From assembly GCF_000758625.1 (NCBI RefSeq), contig NZ_CP009283.1, positions 2,987,501 to 3,051,500 of the forward strand: a DNA stretch of 64,000 nt, in the 5' to 3' direction. The position numbers were made by a program, and so were the translations under genes. Under the pieces are notes generated by a model that saw nothing but the letters and a program-made list of their open reading frames with translations, did not search any database and was not told the DNA's origin. Positions 8,149 to 15,854 of this stretch are shown here, piece by piece. Each line of letters opens with the position of its first letter. Position 1 is the stretch's first letter. The stretch comes from Paenibacillus sp. FSL R7-0273 (GTDB lineage Bacteria; Bacillota; Bacilli; Paenibacillales; Paenibacillaceae).

Positions 8149-8402
8149 TGGAGTACCGTGGTTTCCTATGCTGTTCTTAGATTTCCTAGAAGCTTATAAA
8201 TCGAGCTGTTGAGTAATGATGTAATCTGTGGTTTCCGTCAGTTATTAGGAGTATGCTACCATCTTGCTACTACATTCTGCGTTAAACATCCGCTGATTAG
8301 CGGCAGTTCACTCCTAAGCAAGCTCCTGCTGCCTGAAGCAAATTATGCAACTAAATGGGAATCATAGTATAATAATGATGATAAGGATTGGAGTTGATTC
8401 GA

Positions 8403-9227
8403 ATGCATGACCTACTTGACCCCAAGAACGATTTCGTTTTTAAACGTATCTTCGGCAGCGAGGAGAACAAGGATATTCTACTTGCCTTCCTTAACAGAAC
8501 TTTCATGGAAGCTGGCGAACCACCGCTGACAGAGATCATATTAATGAACCCTTACACGGACAAGGATTCACCGCGTGACAAGCAATCCATCTTCGATATC
8601 CAAGCCAAAACGATAGAAGGAAAGTTAATTAACGTCGAAATGCAACTGTTCAACAAATACGACAACGAGAAGCGGACGCTATACTATTGGAGTAAGCAAT
8701 ACGCAGGGCAACTTGAGGAAGGGCAATCCTACAAGCAACTTCGAAAATGCGTCACGATCAACATCCTGAATTTCTCCATTCTCCCCAATGACCGATACCA
8801 CAGCGTCTTTCATCTACGGGAAGACCACAGCGGAATCGCACTGATTGATGACATTGAAATCCATATCATGGAGCTATCCAAGCTAAGCACGCAAAATATA
8901 CCCAATGAAGGCGGCCTGCTCAATTGGCTGTTATTCCTCAAAAGCGAAGATACGACAAACTGGGAGGTGTTGAAAGTGAATGAACCTGCCTTGAGTAAAG
9001 CAATGACTGCACTGGAATATCTAAGCCAAGATGCAGAAGCAAGGCGTCTGTATGAGATGAGGCAAAAAGTCCTTCATGACGAAGCCTCGATGTTGGAAGG
9101 TGCTAGGATGGAAGGGAAATTTGAAGTGGCTCAAATGATGCTGGCTAAAGGAATGGATATTGCAACAGTTGAGGAACTGACAGGACTTTCTTTCGATCAA
9201 TTGAAAATGCTGAGGAAAGCACATTAA
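8403..9227 (+). CDS. Rpn family recombination-promoting nuclease / PD-(D/E)XK transposase-like
   Basis: A 274-residue member of the PDDEXK_2 (Rpn) family. The N-terminus DLLDPKNDFVFKRIFG is typical, and the catalytic pattern appears as FDIQAKTIEGKLINVEMQL (cut to D...E-M-Q around residues 60-80). The C-terminus carries the EGKFEVAQMMLAKGMD segment and a small helical tail often seen in the family. ATG 8403 is chosen over TTG 8388 because GGAG lies nine bases before it and the family starts MHDLLDP. E. coli Rpn proteins are DNA endonucleases that raise RecA-independent recombination; some are now linked to phage defence. It is the main cargo of the tRNA-Val element. Confidence 0.88.
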   Translation: MHDLLDPKNDFVFKRIFGSEENKDILLAFLNRTFMEAGEPPLTEIILMNPYTDKDSPRDKQSIFDIQAKTIEGKLINVEMQLFNKYDNEKRTLYYWSKQYAGQLEEGQSYKQLRKCVTINILNFSILPNDRYHSVFHLREDHSGIALIDDIEIHIMELSKLSTQNIPNEGGLLNWLLFLKSEDTTNWEVLKVNEPALSKAMTALEYLSQDAEARRLYEMRQKVLHDEASMLEGARMEGKFEVAQMMLAKGMDIATVEELTGLSFDQLKMLRKAH

Positions 9228-9232
9228 ATATT

Positions 9233-9267
9233 AAAGGCTGTGTGGGTTATTTCTCACGCAGCCTTTG
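9233..9267 (+). terminator. Rho-independent terminator of the Rpn gene
   Basis: AAAGGCTGTGTGGG pairs with CTCACGCAGCCTTT around a 6-base loop, followed by TTTGT. Confidence 0.75.
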
Positions 9268-9396
9268 TCGTTTGATTTATATACTACTTTTAACTTTTGC
9301 TTGTCACGGGGTCGGGCAGACCCTCCATTCCCCAAACTTTCCCCCATGAGGTCTGACATTTCCTGCATACAGTCCGTAAAGAGGAGGTGCGATATT

Positions 9397-9501
9397 ATGA
9401 AATCGTATCAGAGCGCTTGGGACATGCCTCTATACAGATTACTCTTGATCTGTAGTCTCACCTGTTTCCGAACATGCAGGGAGAAGCAGCGCACTTTCTA
9501 G
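9397..9501 (+). CDS. Possible 34-residue peptide with three cysteines
   Basis: A short frame MKSYQSAWDM... ending CREKQRTF, with a strong GAGGAGGTG at 9381-9389 and good spacing to the ATG at 9397. The peptide has a short hydrophobic stretch (LYRLLLICSL) and a Cys-rich segment CSLTCFRTC. I do not recognise it. It lies in the tRNA-Val element after the Rpn gene. The ribosome site argues for translation; the short length argues for caution. Confidence 0.4.
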   Translation: MKSYQSAWDMPLYRLLLICSLTCFRTCREKQRTF

Positions 9502-9633
9502 GAAAACAACTATTCTAAACTTGAGTTACCCAGTGGTAACTGAGGGATATAGAATGAAATGAACTGACTTGCTACCACGGTGCTACCATGCAGGCAAAGG
9601 AGGGGCTATGTTGAGATGGTTTCTTCATAAAAA

Positions 9634-9662
9634 GAAAAGAAGCCTTATATAATAAGGCTTCT
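9634..9662 (-). terminator. Terminator of tRNA-Val
   Basis: Read on the minus strand, AGAAGCCTTATTATATAAGGCTTCTTTTC forms a hairpin with a T-rich tail right after the tRNA 3' end. Confidence 0.7.
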
Positions 9663-9666
9663 CACA

Positions 9667-9710
9667 TATAGGACGGATGGGGTTCGAACCCATGACCCCT
9701 ACCCTGTCAA
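9667..9710 (-). repeat. 44-bp att repeat within intact tRNA-Val
   Basis: Identical to 8105-8148; runs from the anticodon loop to the tRNA 3' end, the usual crossover region for tRNA-targeting tyrosine recombinases. Confidence 0.85.
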
Positions 9711-9740
9711 GATAGTGCTCTCCCGCTGAGCTACCGTCCT
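9669..9740 (-). tRNA. tRNA-Val (anticodon GAC)
   Basis: On the minus strand the acceptor AGGACGG pairs with CCGTCCT and the discriminator is A. The D arm is GCTCAGCGGGAGAGC, the anticodon stem CTATC/GGTAG carries the loop TTGACAG (anticodon GAC, valine), and the T arm is ATGGG-TTCGAAC-CCCAT. CCA is not encoded. Its 3' half is duplicated at 8105-8148, so the gene served as an integration site; the element restores the complete tRNA. Confidence 0.93.
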
Positions 9741-9752
9741 GCAACGAAATTT

Positions 9753-9782
9753 ATAATACCATAGGATGTTAGTTAATAGCAA
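9753..9782 (-). promoter_or_regulatory. Promoter of tRNA-Val
   Basis: On the minus strand TTGCTA, 18-bp spacer, TATTAT, 13 bp before the first tRNA base. Confidence 0.55.
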
Positions 9783-9905
9783 CCATTATTTTTCCGGGAG
9801 CTGCAGTAGAGGTACAGCACTGTGTTCATTTAGTGAGATCCCTATCAGCAAAGTTGCATTTCAGGTAAAATATAGGAGCCTGTATAACTGATAAGGAGTG
9901 AGCAC

Positions 9906-10421
9906 ATGGCCTCTATTTTCAATGTTGCAAATACAGCTTTTACGCAAAAGCAGTCTCCGGTACCTGAGTTTGCCTGGCATACCAGTGAGAAGCTGGCTGT
10001 TATGGCTGGCTCGAAGCATCTGATTTTTGATATCCGCTCGCTAGACCCCGGAAAGTACTCATATCCGTATCATTTCCATAGAAATGCGGAAGAACTTTTT
10101 GTGATAATAGAAGGTAAGGCCATGCTTAGAACACCGGAAGGAATTGAGGAGCTGAGTGCAGGGGATATCGTGTTTTTTGAGACAGGTCCGGAGGGGGCGC
10201 ATCAGCTGTATAATCATACGGAGCTTCCCTGCAGGTACTTTGATCTGCGCACGAACAATGGTCTGGACGTTGCAGAGTACCCGGATTCCGGCAAAATTAA
10301 TATTTTGCCCTATGAAGAGCTGTATCAGGCGGCGGATCAGGTGGATTATTACAAGGGCGAGGATAACACAAAAGAGATATGGGAGCAGTTATATTGTGCA
10401 GATAGAGGGGATAACCATTGA
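9906..10421 (+). CDS. Cupin domain-containing protein
   Basis: A 171-residue single-domain cupin. The first cupin motif is YPYHFHRNAEELFVIIEGKA (His, His, Glu metal ligands; cut here), followed by GDIVFFETGPEGAHQLYN (second motif with His). The ATG follows AAGGAG with normal spacing. The stop overlaps the TTG start of a NUDIX gene by 4 bp, so the two are coupled. Cupins of this type bind a metal and act on small polar molecules or sugars; no substrate can be assigned. Confidence 0.88.
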   Translation: MASIFNVANTAFTQKQSPVPEFAWHTSEKLAVMAGSKHLIFDIRSLDPGKYSYPYHFHRNAEELFVIIEGKAMLRTPEGIEELSAGDIVFFETGPEGAHQLYNHTELPCRYFDLRTNNGLDVAEYPDSGKINILPYEELYQAADQVDYYKGEDNTKEIWEQLYCADRGDNH

Positions 10422-10852
10422 AAGTAACTATACATAGGAATGCAGAAGAAGAAGAGGTTTCGTTAAAATATGTAGTCATTGCTGTCAGGCAAGGCAGCCA
10501 GTGGATCATGGCCAGACATAAGGACCGGAATACATGGGAGTTCGCCGGAGGCCACATTGACTCTGGTGAAGCGGCGGATGCTGCTGCGGCCAGGGAGCTG
10601 TATGAAGAGACGGGTGCAGAGGAATTTACAATAACGCCGGTCTGCATCTATTCAGTAGCCATAGAGGGGGTGCCCGAAAGCTTCGGCAAGCTCTACCTTG
10701 CGGATGTGAACAGGTTCGGGCAGCTCCCCCAGTATGAGATGGCTGAGATAAAGGATTTTACGGAAATACCGGATAACCTGACCTATCCGCTGATCGTCCC
10801 TGCGCTGGCAGCCGAAGCAGAGGCCTATATGCGGCAAGGTGAAAGAGTCTAG
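10418..10852 (+). CDS. NUDIX hydrolase
   Basis: A 144-residue protein with a full Nudix box, GHIDSGEAADAAAARELYEETGAE (residues ~42-65; pattern G-x5-E-x7-REL-x-EE-x-G), the Mg2+ site for cleaving nucleoside diphosphate-X compounds. It starts at TTG within the TTGA overlap with the cupin gene, with AGAGGGG before it. The preceding cupin suggests a joint role on an activated sugar or nucleotide, but nothing in the sequence sets the substrate. Confidence 0.9.
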   Translation: MKVTIHRNAEEEEVSLKYVVIAVRQGSQWIMARHKDRNTWEFAGGHIDSGEAADAAAARELYEETGAEEFTITPVCIYSVAIEGVPESFGKLYLADVNRFGQLPQYEMAEIKDFTEIPDNLTYPLIVPALAAEAEAYMRQGERV

Positions 10853-10901
10853 CTGCCGCAACATACCGGTTTATGTCTGTAAGGGTTGGCGGTTTAAGCG
10901 A

Positions 10902-12563
10902 TTATTTTAAATTCCGCTCCAGCAGCCCGGTCTCTTCCTCAATCTGTTTCAGATCTATCCGCTCAAACAGCAGGGTCAGGTCTTGAACAGTCTGGCCTTC
11001 AGCCACAGAGATGCTGTGCCAGCAAGGCTGTCCGAGCGAGAGGAAGGAACGTATCCTGCCGCAGGAAAAAGGAATGAACGGATTCAGCAGGTTAGCCAGA
11101 TTAGCGATGATCTGCACACAGTTATAAAGGGTGGTGGCACAGGCGGCAGGGTTTTCCTTCAGCTCAATCCAGGGCTTCTGCCCGTCGAAATATTTGTTGG
11201 CCTGGCGGATACCGGAAAAGATCAGCTCCAGCGCATCCTTAAACCGGCCTGCTTCAATCAGCTTTCCCGCATCGCCATACAGGATATCAATTTTGCTCTC
11301 CCATAACGGCTCTGCTGCTCCGCCAGGCACCCGGCCGCCGAATGCTTTATTAATAAAAGCCAGGCTGCGGTTGACGAAATTTCCGAAGGCGCCAAGCAGC
11401 TCGCCGTTATGGCTGTGGATAAATTCCCGCCAGGAGAAATCGGTGTCCCGCTTCTCAGGCCCGTTCGCAACCAGAAAGTAACGGATGGAATCCGGCTGAT
11501 AGCGGCTGAGAATATCCGGCACCCAGACGGCCCAGTTGCGGCTGGTGGAGAATTTCTGCCCCTCCAGTGTCATATATTCACAGGCGAGCAGCCGGTCCGG
11601 CAGGTGCAGCCCGCCGGCGGCTGTCAGGATAGCAGGCCAGATCAGGCTGTGGAAGGGCACATTGTCTTTGCCGTGCACATAGTAAGCAAGAATGTCCGGC
11701 TGCTCCCCGGTACTGTCCTCCCGGTGTTCCAGCCAGAAGTCCTCCCAGCTTTCGCCGGTTTGCAGGGCCCACTGCTTACTTGCGGATAAATAACCGCTGA
11801 CCGCCTCGATCCATACATAGATTTTTTTGCCGCTGAAGCCGTCCGCCGGCACATCCACACCCCAGTCCAGGTCCCGTGTTGCTGCGCGGTCCTGCAGACC
11901 TTCCTGCAGGTAACGCTGTGTCAGCTTTACCGCATTTTCTCTCCAGCCGTGCTCCGCCTCCGCATAAGCGGTCAGCTCCTTCTGCAGCTTCGATAACGCG
12001 AGATAATAATGCTCCGTTGGCCGCAGAACGGGCGGAGTACCGCAGATTTTACAGACCCGCTCCAGCAGCTCGGACGGGTCAAGCAGGGCTGAGCAATAAT
12101 CGCACTGGTCACCCCTGGCCGGCTGTCCGCAATGCGGGCAGAGGCCCTCTACGTACCGGTCAGGCAGAAAACGCTGATCCTGCTCACAATAACACTGTAA
12201 GGTTGACTTTGTGTACAGATAACCGTGATCCAGCAGCTGCAAAAAAAGCTCCTGAACCACCCGGTGATGCTGCGGCTGATCCGTGCGTGTGTACAGATCA
12301 TAGGTGAAGCCCAGTCTGGTGAAGCATTCTGTGAATTCCTGATGATATCTGCCGGCAAAATCTCCTGGAGTTACACCCTCCTTGGCGGCCTGCACAGCCA
12401 CCGGTGTTCCGTGACAGTCACTGCCTGATACGTACAGCACCCGGTCGCCCTTGGCCCGGTGGTAGCGGGCAAGGATGTCCCCCGGCAGAATGCTTGCCAG
12501 CCTGCCCAAATGTAGAGAGCCGTTGGCATAAGGCCAGGCCCCTCCAATAAAAATATTCGTCAT
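10902..12563 (-). CDS. metG: Methionyl-tRNA synthetase, short second-type (MetRS2-like)
   Basis: Class I synthetase that charges tRNA-Met. The HIGH motif is HLGR in AWPYANGSLHLGR, and the KMSKS loop is KFSTS. The connecting domain has four CxxC-type knuckles (CYC, CPHC, CDYC, CKIC), as in the E. coli-like MetRS type. At about 553 residues it lacks the C-terminal tRNA-binding domain of the ~650-residue Bacillus MetS, so it is likely a second MetRS rather than the housekeeping one. The ATG at 12563 is preferred because GGGAGG precedes it and the protein family begins MTNIFIGG. It is preceded by a methionine T-box, so it should be induced when tRNA-Met is uncharged. Confidence 0.88.
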   Translation of the reverse strand: MTNIFIGGAWPYANGSLHLGRLASILPGDILARYHRAKGDRVLYVSGSDCHGTPVAVQAAKEGVTPGDFAGRYHQEFTECFTRLGFTYDLYTRTDQPQHHRVVQELFLQLLDHGYLYTKSTLQCYCEQDQRFLPDRYVEGLCPHCGQPARGDQCDYCSALLDPSELLERVCKICGTPPVLRPTEHYYLALSKLQKELTAYAEAEHGWRENAVKLTQRYLQEGLQDRAATRDLDWGVDVPADGFSGKKIYVWIEAVSGYLSASKQWALQTGESWEDFWLEHREDSTGEQPDILAYYVHGKDNVPFHSLIWPAILTAAGGLHLPDRLLACEYMTLEGQKFSTSRNWAVWVPDILSRYQPDSIRYFLVANGPEKRDTDFSWREFIHSHNGELLGAFGNFVNRSLAFINKAFGGRVPGGAAEPLWESKIDILYGDAGKLIEAGRFKDALELIFSGIRQANKYFDGQKPWIELKENPAACATTLYNCVQIIANLANLLNPFIPFSCGRIRSFLSLGQPCWHSISVAEGQTVQDLTLLFERIDLKQIEEETGLLERNLK

Positions 12564-12604
12564 CAATCGTACGCCTCCCGTTGATAAATGGTCTTTCTGA
12601 ACAA

Positions 12605-12902
12605 CAAAAAAGACTCCTGTCCCCAAAAGGGACGGGAGCCTGTGCTCACGTGTTACCACCCAACTTCATCAATGCCTCGCAGCATTCATCTCTTCAGGTA
12701 CGCCGCAGGTTAAGCGGTTATACCCTAGCATGTTAACGGATGCGGATTCCGGCGCAGCCTACAGCCCTGCAAGGGATTCGGTGCGCAGCTCAGAGACCAT
12801 ATTCCCGTGGGTTATCTCTGCTCCTTTTCAGCGGACGGAGCTCTCTGTGAGAGATTTGCCAAGGTACTCTTTCTCTTCCCAGCCTTTGTAATATCCTAAT
12901 TA
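12605..12902 (-). promoter_or_regulatory. T-box leader (Met specifier) of metG
   Basis: Read on the minus strand: specifier region GAATATGGTC with AUG at 12800-12798, the T-box GGGTGGTAACACG at 12661-12649, and a terminator stem GGCTCCCGTCCC/GGGACAGGAGTC with a T-run (12640-12605). A T-box binds uncharged tRNA-Met through the specifier and the T-box sequence and then blocks the terminator. With its promoter and metG start this fills the 12564-13006 gap. Confidence 0.92.
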
Positions 12903-12908
12903 CTGGAT

Positions 12909-12937
12909 ATCTTACGGCTGGCTGCGGCAGAAGTCAA
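12909..12937 (-). promoter_or_regulatory. Promoter of the metG T-box transcript
   Basis: On the minus strand TTGACT, 17-bp spacer, TAAGAT. Confidence 0.7.
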
Positions 12938-13006
12938 GTGCAAGTTTAAGATTTGCCTAAGCCGTCAAAGCTGGAAGCAGCAGATAAGATTAGGAGGAAT
13001 TGTACC

Positions 13007-13225
13007 ATGCGCAAACTAAGTGCTATTACAACTGCAGGCATTTATCTTCTTCTGTCTGCAGGACTGGCCGGCTGTACTGCGGAGTATAATCCGCCCGCAG
13101 CAGTGGAAATCCGTCCGATGACAGAGCTGAACAGCAGACCGGACAGCATGTACGGCCCGGTGTCACCGGTAATGCAGGATGTATATGACCGTTCCATATC
13201 CGCAGAAGTATATTCAACCGAATAA
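13007..13225 (+). CDS. Small lipoprotein, unknown function
   Basis: A 72-residue protein with a lipoprotein signal peptide: MRK, a hydrophobic core, and lipobox GLAGC with the cysteine at residue 23. The mature part is only ~50 residues, rich in proline and acidic residues, with no motif I recognise. The start at 13007 is chosen because AGGAGGA lies just before it; the longer frame from 12953 has no such site and no signal sequence. Confidence 0.7.
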   Translation: MRKLSAITTAGIYLLLSAGLAGCTAEYNPPAAVEIRPMTELNSRPDSMYGPVSPVMQDVYDRSISAEVYSTE

Positions 13226-13252
13226 GCGCTGAATCTCCGGCCGTATACCTCC

Positions 13253-13281
13253 TGTACAGAATATCAAAAATTCTGTATAAT
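13253..13281 (+). promoter_or_regulatory. Promoter with an internal dyad
   Basis: TGTACA (13253-13258), 17-bp spacer, TATAAT (13276-13281). The spacer contains ACAGAAT (13256-13262) and its inverse ATTCTGT (13270-13276), a possible operator overlapping both hexamers. Confidence 0.6.
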
Positions 13282-13323
13282 AATTCAACTATTGCTTAGA
13301 CATGAAGAGGAGTGGCAGTAACG

Positions 13324-13767
13324 ATGGCAGCGGAAATTATACATGTAACGACAGAGGAGCAGCTTCAGATGGGGCTGGACATCCGCAAAAAAGTATTTGT
13401 GGAGGAGCAGCAGGTACCGGCGGAAGAGGAAATAGATGAATACGATGTGATCGGTGATCAGGTGCATCATCTGCTGGTGATAGATGAAGGTCTGCCGGTA
13501 GCCACCGGCAGGCTGATCTACTATAAAGCGGGCTCTGCCAAAATGCAGCGCATCGCGGTGCATAAGGAGTACCGCAGCAAGGGCTACGGCCGTGTCCTGC
13601 TGATGGCGCTTGAGGAGCGGGCCAAGGAGCTGGGGCTGGTGTTCTCGGTGCTGGATGCACAGTGCCAGGCGGAGGATTTTTATGCCAAGCAGGGCTATGA
13701 GGTTATTTCGGAAGAGCCGTTCTATGATGCCGGTATTCTGCATGTGAGAATGCAGAAGAAGCTGTAG
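13324..13767 (+). CDS. GNAT family N-acetyltransferase (YjcF-like)
   Basis: A 147-residue single GNAT domain. The N-terminal part has DIRKKVFVEEQQVPAEEE-type residues typical of the YjcF family, and the acetyl-CoA site is RIAVHKEYRSKGYGR (pattern Q/RxxGxG/A, residues ~76-90). It ends with the family's FYAKQGYEVISEEPFYDAGI segment, likely the acceptor site. ATG 13324 is chosen over GTG 13312, because GAGGAG abuts the GTG directly. It has its own promoter. The acceptor is unknown. Confidence 0.88.
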   Translation: MAAEIIHVTTEEQLQMGLDIRKKVFVEEQQVPAEEEIDEYDVIGDQVHHLLVIDEGLPVATGRLIYYKAGSAKMQRIAVHKEYRSKGYGRVLLMALEERAKELGLVFSVLDAQCQAEDFYAKQGYEVISEEPFYDAGILHVRMQKKL

Positions 13768-13853
13768 CCGGTTAAGTACATACTTTTTCGCGTGAGAGGG
13801 TAGTCTAGCAGTATGCCTAAGGGCGAATTCCTACGCGAAGGAGCGGATCCTAA

Positions 13854-14093
13854 GTGATTAACAACAATGAACGTGAGCGTTTTGTAGCAGCACAGCGTAA
13901 CGGTGATGGAGACCTGCTGAAGTTCCAGACCTCTTCCGGCCGTGTACTTGATTATCAGCAGGCGCTGCAGGAGGTACAGGCCGGAGGTATTGCCGGAGTG
14001 AATATTTTTAAGGGAAAAGACGGCGGGCTGTATATCCGCGGAGATGCGGATGGTGACCCGACCAATAATCTCGACCAGCTGCCGCAGTTTTAG
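13854..14093 (+). CDS. DUF3892 domain protein
   Basis: A 79-residue protein starting at GTG after AAGGAG (13838-13843). The pattern of charged N-terminus, GDLLKFQTSSGRVLDYQQAL, then helix and VNIFKGKDGGLYIRG strand matches the DUF3892 family of small proteins common in Bacillales. No function is known. It ends before a clear terminator. Confidence 0.75.
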   Translation: MINNNERERFVAAQRNGDGDLLKFQTSSGRVLDYQQALQEVQAGGIAGVNIFKGKDGGLYIRGDADGDPTNNLDQLPQF

Positions 14094-14120
14094 CAGGGGC
14101 AGCATTAGATGAACCTGCAG

Positions 14121-14161
14121 ACCGGACAAGCGTTATTTAACGCATCTGTCCGGTTTTTTAT
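14121..14161 (+). terminator. Rho-independent terminator
   Basis: ACCGGACA pairs with TGTCCGGT, with an inner AGCGTT/AACGC stem, followed by TTTTTT. Confidence 0.9.
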
Positions 14162-14230
14162 TTTGGGGTCCTTACTGTGTACTTGAGTAATTACCAAAGC
14201 TGAAGCCTCACTTTGTGAGGTTATTTTGCC

Positions 14231-14260
14231 GTATAGTTCAATGGAAAATGGCGGATAATG
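14231..14260 (+). promoter_or_regulatory. Candidate sigma-G promoter of the ger operon
   Basis: GTATA at 14231-14235 fits the sigma-G -35 pattern (GHATR); 18 bp later GATAATG partly fits the -10 pattern (CATNNTA, 5 of 7). Bacillus germinant receptor operons are known sigma-G targets in the forespore. Confidence 0.45.
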
Positions 14261-14294
14261 TGGTTACCAAGATTAGACTGGCGGAGGGATGCAG

Positions 14295-15854
14295 ATGTTC
14301 TCATTATTCCGAAAACCTAAAGCGAACATCGGCAAGGCCCCGAAAGCTGCTGAGATTGCCGCGTCCGCACCAGAGCCGGGTAAAGAGCTCGGGCAGCGGG
14401 TTCAGTGGTTCGAGGAACGGCTGGACAATTGTGTGGATGCGGTATTCCGGACCTTCACAGGCGCAGGCGGGCAGCAATATGCCCTTGTGTTTCTGGGCGG
14501 GATTGCCGATCTGGAGCTGCTGCAGGAGGATCTGATCAATCCGCTTACACGAGAAGACTCCCGGGATAAGGGGGCAACCGGACCTGAGGCGGATTTCAGC
14601 CGTCTGCTGATTACCTCCTGCAATGTAAGCGGGGATTACGAGGAAGTGATGCAGTATGTGCTTGAGGGCGCGGTGCTGCTGATTATAGACGGTGAGGACC
14701 GGATGATCTGCTACCCGTATGCCCGGTTTGAGAAGCGCAGCATCGGTGAAGCGCAGAATGAGGTGGTTATCCGCGGCTCCCGTGAAGCCTTCGTGGAGGA
14801 AGTTAGGACGAATGTAACGATGCTGCGGCGCCGGATCAAAAGCCCGGGGCTGAAGGTTCAGAGCACCTATATTGGCAGACACACCCGTACAGAGGTGCTA
14901 GTCATTCATTTGGAAGGAATTTGCCGCCCCGAGCTTGTCGAGGAGGTGCATCACCGGCTGTCCAAAATCGAAATCGACGGCGTACTGGAGAGCAGTTATC
15001 TTGAGGAGTTCATTGAGGATCACCCGTATTCACCGTTTCCGCAGATTCAGAATACAGAGCGGCCGGATACTGCAGCAGCAGCTCTTTTGGAGGGGCGGAT
15101 TGTGATCTTGACCGACGGTACTCCGATCGCGTTGATTGCACCGGTGACCTTTCCTGTCTTTTTTCAATCTCCGGAGGATTATTATCAGCGTTCCTACGCC
15201 TCGACCTGGATCCGCTGGATCAGATTGCTGTTTATGTTCGTTTCCCTGCTGGCACCATCCTTTTATATTGCACTAACCACCTATCACCCGGAGATGATTC
15301 CGGCTAGCCTGCTCTTTAGTGTTGCTGCAGCGCGTGAGCCTGTTCCGTTCCCCGCGCTGTTCGAAGCGTTCATTATGGAGATTGTCTTCGAAGGCCTGAG
15401 GGAAGCCAGCATCCGCATCCCGTCAGCGATCGGCCAGGCTGTGTCCATTCTGGGTACACTGGTTATAGGCGAGGCGGCAGTCCGAGCAGGTATTGTCTCA
15501 TCACCTATGGTCATTATCGTATCCCTGACAGGAATCTCCTCGTTTATTGTTCCCAGCTACAGTCTGGGGCTTACGCTGCGGCTTATCCGTTTTCCGATTA
15601 TGCTCCTCTCGGGGAGCTTTGGTCTGCTTGGCCTGTCAATCGGGATCTATCTGGTGCTGCTTCATCTGGTCGTGCTTTCTTCCTTCGGCGTGCCTTATCT
15701 GGCTCCGATTGCACCTCTTAAATGGAAGGATATTAAAGATACCCTGACCCGCGCACCCTGGAGGCTAATGAAGACCAGACCCTCTGTTTATGGAATGGAG
15801 CCGACAAGGCGGTTAAAAACCATACTTCACAATGATGGGGATGACCGGGATTGA
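14295..15854 (+). CDS. gerA: GerA-family spore germination protein (A subunit)
   Basis: A ~519-residue A subunit of a nutrient germinant receptor in the spore inner membrane. The N-terminal soluble half (~1-290) is followed by membrane segments; the block REPVPFPALFEAF...EIVFEGLREASIRIP (cut) and the SYSLGL region are diagnostic of the GerA family. ATG 14295 is chosen over 14289 because GGAGG at 14283-14287 is too close to the latter. It overlaps the C-subunit gene by 4 bp, giving the order A-C-small-B. Confidence 0.93.
   Translation: MFSLFRKPKANIGKAPKAAEIAASAPEPGKELGQRVQWFEERLDNCVDAVFRTFTGAGGQQYALVFLGGIADLELLQEDLINPLTREDSRDKGATGPEADFSRLLITSCNVSGDYEEVMQYVLEGAVLLIIDGEDRMICYPYARFEKRSIGEAQNEVVIRGSREAFVEEVRTNVTMLRRRIKSPGLKVQSTYIGRHTRTEVLVIHLEGICRPELVEEVHHRLSKIEIDGVLESSYLEEFIEDHPYSPFPQIQNTERPDTAAAALLEGRIVILTDGTPIALIAPVTFPVFFQSPEDYYQRSYASTWIRWIRLLFMFVSLLAPSFYIALTTYHPEMIPASLLFSVAAAREPVPFPALFEAFIMEIVFEGLREASIRIPSAIGQAVSILGTLVIGEAAVRAGIVSSPMVIIVSLTGISSFIVPSYSLGLTLRLIRFPIMLLSGSFGLLGLSIGIYLVLLHLVVLSSFGVPYLAPIAPLKWKDIKDTLTRAPWRLMKTRPSVYGMEPTRRLKTILHNDGDDRD

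Larger units (their letters stand above)
8105..9710. mobile_element. Small integrated element or island remnant in tRNA-Val
   Basis: Bounded by the 44-bp direct repeats; about 1.56 kb from repeat to repeat. It carries one substantial gene (Rpn-type nuclease) and one 34-codon open frame, but no integrase, excisionase or phage structural gene. Just inside each end is a pair of GCTACCA-type repeats (about 8257-8275 and 9570-9589). The region looks like a remnant whose recombinase has been lost or acts in trans. Confidence 0.65.
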
